11,337 nucleotides of DNA from Bacteroidales bacterium (lineage in GTDB: Bacteria; Bacteroidota; Bacteroidia; Bacteroidales; JAAUTT01). The notes beneath the pieces were generated by a model. That model was not told where the DNA came from and did not search any database. It was given only the letters and a program-made list of their open reading frames with translations. Positions 9,239 through 11,337 of the stretch are shown in pieces; the first letter of the stretch is position 1, and every line of letters starts with the position of its first letter. The position numbers and the translations under genes were made by a program. The stretch lies in contig JAAUTT010000065.1 in the NCBI GenBank assembly GCA_012031335.1, positions 1 through 11,337 on the forward strand, read 5' to 3'.

Positions 9239-9918
9239 ATGCGTGTAGATATTATAACAGTTTTGCCCGAACTTCTCGAAAGCCCACTCAGCCATTCTAT
9301 TGTTCAGCGGGCAAAAGACAAAGGCTTATGCGAAGTAGTGATACATAATCTGCGCGACTACAGCAACGATAAGCACCGCAGGGTAGACGATTACGCATTT
9401 AGTGGCGATGCCGGAATGGTAATGATGATTGAACCCATTTTCAATGTCATCACCAAATTGAAAATGGAACGCGATTATGACGAAGTTATCTATACTTCGC
9501 CCGATGGGGAGTTGTATTCGCAGATGAAAGCCAACTATTTTTCAACTTTAAAGAATATAATCCTATTATGTGGTCATTACAAAGGAATTGACCAACGGAT
9601 CCGCGATCACCTTATTACTCGCGAAATATCTGTCGGAGATTATGTGCTTACCGGTGGAGAACTCGCAGCTGCCATTATCGTCGATAGTGTTGTAAGACTT
9701 TTACCAGGGCATTGGGCGATGAAATGTCGGCCCTTACTGATTCCTTCCAGGATAATCTGCTGGCTCCTCCGGTATATACAAGACCTGCTGAGTTTAACGG
9801 CTGGAAAGTTCCGGAAATACTATTAAGTGGAAACACCCGGCTGATCGACGATTGGAAAATGGAACAATCTCTGGAGCGCACACGACGTTTACGCCCGGAT
9901 TTGCTGGAGGAAGATTAA
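9239..9918 (+). CDS. trmD: tRNA (guanine-N1-)-methyltransferase TrmD, one frameshift
   Basis: TrmD methylates N1 of G37 in tRNAs using S-adenosylmethionine. This prevents +1 frameshifting by the ribosome, and the enzyme is essential in most bacteria. The start [20 protein letters not shown], then [13 protein letters not shown], the trefoil-knot SAM site [20 protein letters not shown], and [12 protein letters not shown] are diagnostic. After RLLPG the frame is lost. The C-terminal domain continues in another frame from about 9710, with [39 protein letters not shown] and a basic tail. Adding one G to the GGG run at 9707-9709 gives [17 protein letters not shown] and a 226-residue protein, normal length. 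I chose ATG at 9239 over the TTG just before it. The gene converges on the helicase with only 8 bases between stops. The usual rpsP-rimM-trmD-rplS neighbours are absent. Confidence 0.95.
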
Positions 9919-9926
9919 TTTTCGAG

Positions 9927-11165
9927 TTATCTTTTTATTTTCCGTTTGGCTTTTTTTTCATTAAACTGTTTGGCTTCATCTATAAGCTTTTTCCAGTTGT
10001 GGTCACTCTCGTTCGAAATGTCAATGGTTTCTTCGTAAAAAGCCTTTGCAACCTCCAAAACAGTTATTGGTTTCTGTAAAAACTCCTGTATTTCATTTAA
10101 TACTGCCTTTTCTTCGGTACTGCAAAAGGATAATGCCTGTCCTTTTTTGGTACCACGACCGGTACGGCCTACCCGGTGTACATAATTTTCAGCTTCGTCG
10201 GGTAAATCGTAGTTTATAACATAATCCACATCGGGAATATCAATTCCCCTGGCGCTTACATCGGTGGCAATAAGTATCTTGTTTATACCCTGCCTGAAGT
10301 TGTTGAGCGTTTGGGAACGTTCTTTCTGATCTTTGTCTCCATGAATGGTTTGTGTGCTTATGTTGACCCTTTCCATAGCCTTATACACCCGTTCGGCCCT
10401 GACTTTTGTCCTGACGAAAACAAGTATTTTACTTTCGGGATGCTCTTTGATGATTCTTTCGAGAAAAAAACGCTTATCATCCATTTCCACAAAGGCAACA
10501 GCATGTTCTACATTCTTGGATACCGGATCCTGTGGCGATAGCTGAATTCTTACGGCTTTTTTTACAAGCGAGTAAGCCAGTTCCTTAATTTCTGCGCCAA
10601 TGGTTGCCGAGAAAAATAAAGTTTGACGCTTCTGGGGAATGATACGTGTTAACTGCCGGATGTCGTGGATAAATCCAAGATCGAGCATATGATCAGCTTC
10701 GTCCAGGATAAGCACTTCCAGATTATTGAGTTTTATGTGACCCTGACTCACCAGGTCGAACATTCTCCCGGGAGTAGCAATCAATACATCGAGTCCTTTT
10801 TCAAGTCGTTCAATTTGTGGCAACTGATCTACGCCACCGTAAATGCAGGCTGTTTTTACCCCTGTTCCCCGGCCAATCTGCTGAAATACTTCATTTATCT
10901 GCATGGCCAGTTCATGGGTAGGTTCCATTACCAGGCAGCGAATGGAGTTCTTGTCGCGCAATACCTTAAAATTCTGGAGATAATGGATTACGGGTATGGC
11001 AAAGGCAGCTGTTTTACCGGTGCCGGTTTGTGCTATCGCCAAAACATCTTCTCCTTTCAAAATGGAGGGAATTGCCTTAAACTGTATATCCGTTGGCTTT
11101 TTGAAACCCAGCAATTCCAAATTCTTTTTTATTTCAGGCGAAATATTGTAAGCTTCAAATTTCAT
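9927..11165 (-). CDS. DEAD-box ATP-dependent RNA helicase
   Basis: This is an intact 412-residue RNA helicase with the full motif set. The Q motif is GFKKPTDIQ (20-28). Walker A is AQTGTGKT (45-52). Motif Ia is PTHELA (82-87), motif II DEAD (155-158) and motif III SAT (186-188). These are followed by VFVRTK (249-254), TDVSARGIDIP (301-311) and HRVGRTGR (330-337). The enzyme uses ATP to unwind short RNA duplexes, with likely roles in ribosome assembly, RNA decay or cold adaptation. The C-terminal extension is short and lysine-rich (EKKAKRKIKR), so it looks like an RhlE-type core helicase without an added RNA-binding domain. In motif Ia, His84 replaces the usual Arg of PTRELA. The start codon overlaps the ywbE stop by one base (TAATG), so the two are translationally coupled. 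Confidence 0.95.
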   Translation of the reverse strand: MKFEAYNISPEIKKNLELLGFKKPTDIQFKAIPSILKGEDVLAIAQTGTGKTAAFAIPVIHYLQNFKVLRDKNSIRCLVMEPTHELAMQINEVFQQIGRGTGVKTACIYGGVDQLPQIERLEKGLDVLIATPGRMFDLVSQGHIKLNNLEVLILDEADHMLDLGFIHDIRQLTRIIPQKRQTLFFSATIGAEIKELAYSLVKKAVRIQLSPQDPVSKNVEHAVAFVEMDDKRFFLERIIKEHPESKILVFVRTKVRAERVYKAMERVNISTQTIHGDKDQKERSQTLNNFRQGINKILIATDVSARGIDIPDVDYVINYDLPDEAENYVHRVGRTGRGTKKGQALSFCSTEEKAVLNEIQEFLQKPITVLEVAKAFYEETIDISNESDHNWKKLIDEAKQFNEKKAKRKIKR

Positions 11166-11337
11166 TATGGATTGCTTTTTTCGTCATTTTGATCAATTGA
11201 CAAAGGCTTTACAGATTTTACCCTGCCAACTTCTCCTGTTGTTAACCTTACTTTTATTCCATGGGATGATACAAGCTGTTTGTTAAAATATCCTGCACAA
11301 TTCCGGAGGTTAATTTACCGGATGCCTGATCTTCTTT
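11165..11337 (-). CDS. ywbE: YwbE-family (DUF2196) small protein, partial, one frameshift
   Basis: A short reading frame enters from the right edge on the minus strand with SGKLTSGIVQDILTNSLYHP, then meets a stop. In the next frame it continues HGIKVRLTTGEVGRVKSVK and ends NDEKSNP at TAA (11167-11165). Adding one base to the GGG run at 11263-11265 (CCC on the coding strand) joins them as LYHPHGIKVRL, the hallmark of YwbE proteins (about 60-70 residues, function unknown). The pattern, a small basic beta-rich protein, suggests a nucleic-acid-binding fold, but this is inference. About ten N-terminal residues are off the window. The stop overlaps the helicase start as TAATG, which makes a two-gene operon. 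The frame before repair is too short for routine gene callers, so this gene is easily missed. Confidence 0.82.

Noticed and set aside
240..9918. Programmed ribosomal frameshifting or real gene decay as the cause of the broken frames
   Set aside because: Shifts go in both directions, occur at unrelated short runs without slippery heptamers plus a visible stimulatory structure, and hit essential genes. Error in the sequence explains all of them at once.
10311..11192. Open frames on the + strand opposite the helicase
   Set aside because: Their translations lack any family motif and lie antisense to a gene with a complete conserved motif set; they are frame shadows.
1..11337. An undescribed biological system
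   Set aside because: Every gene but the small YwbE protein belongs to a well-known housekeeping or common membrane family. No repeats, mobile elements, defence-like domains or unexplained conserved structure were found.

Overview
The window is ordinary Bacteroidetes (Bacteroidota) chromosome. The signs are a SusD/RagB C-terminus at the left edge, a fused ResB-CcsA (CcsBA) cytochrome c assembly protein, a Bacteroidetes-type promoter (TTG, 20 bases, TAATTTTG), few Shine-Dalgarno sites and low-to-moderate GC. A marine or sediment Bacteroidales/Marinilabiliales-like organism is plausible, but that is inference. I see no tRNA, rRNA, CRISPR array, insertion sequence, phage gene or defence system.

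Layout, left to right: the tail of a susD-like gene; ddl (D-alanine--D-alanine ligase) and a YbdG-like MscS channel on +; an Lrp/AsnC regulator on +; a tight + strand cluster of ccsBA, ctaB/cyoE (heme O synthase) and a DedA-family membrane protein; a Nudix hydrolase on -; an aspartate/glutamate racemase-like gene and trmD on +; then a - strand pair entering from the right edge, ywbE (partial) overlapping a DEAD-box RNA helicase. Gene density is high. The longest gene-free stretch is about 200 bases (3026-3224), with no convincing feature in it.

The main functional unit is ccsBA-cyoE: heme export and attachment to c-type cytochromes next to farnesylation of heme b to heme O. This suggests a respiratory, oxygen-using or microaerobic lifestyle. 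ddl makes the D-Ala-D-Ala dipeptide of peptidoglycan, and DedA proteins are linked to recycling of the undecaprenyl-phosphate carrier. trmD and the helicase/ywbE pair belong to RNA metabolism.

The striking property of the window is technical. Seven of the twelve genes are broken by single-base shifts, eleven in all, each placed at or near a short homopolymer. Each repairs to a full-length, family-typical protein when one base is added or removed. Genes that are essential in most bacteria (ddl, trmD) are among them, so sequencing or assembly error is a much better explanation than gene decay. The coordinates given below span the repaired genes. I found no credible undescribed system.
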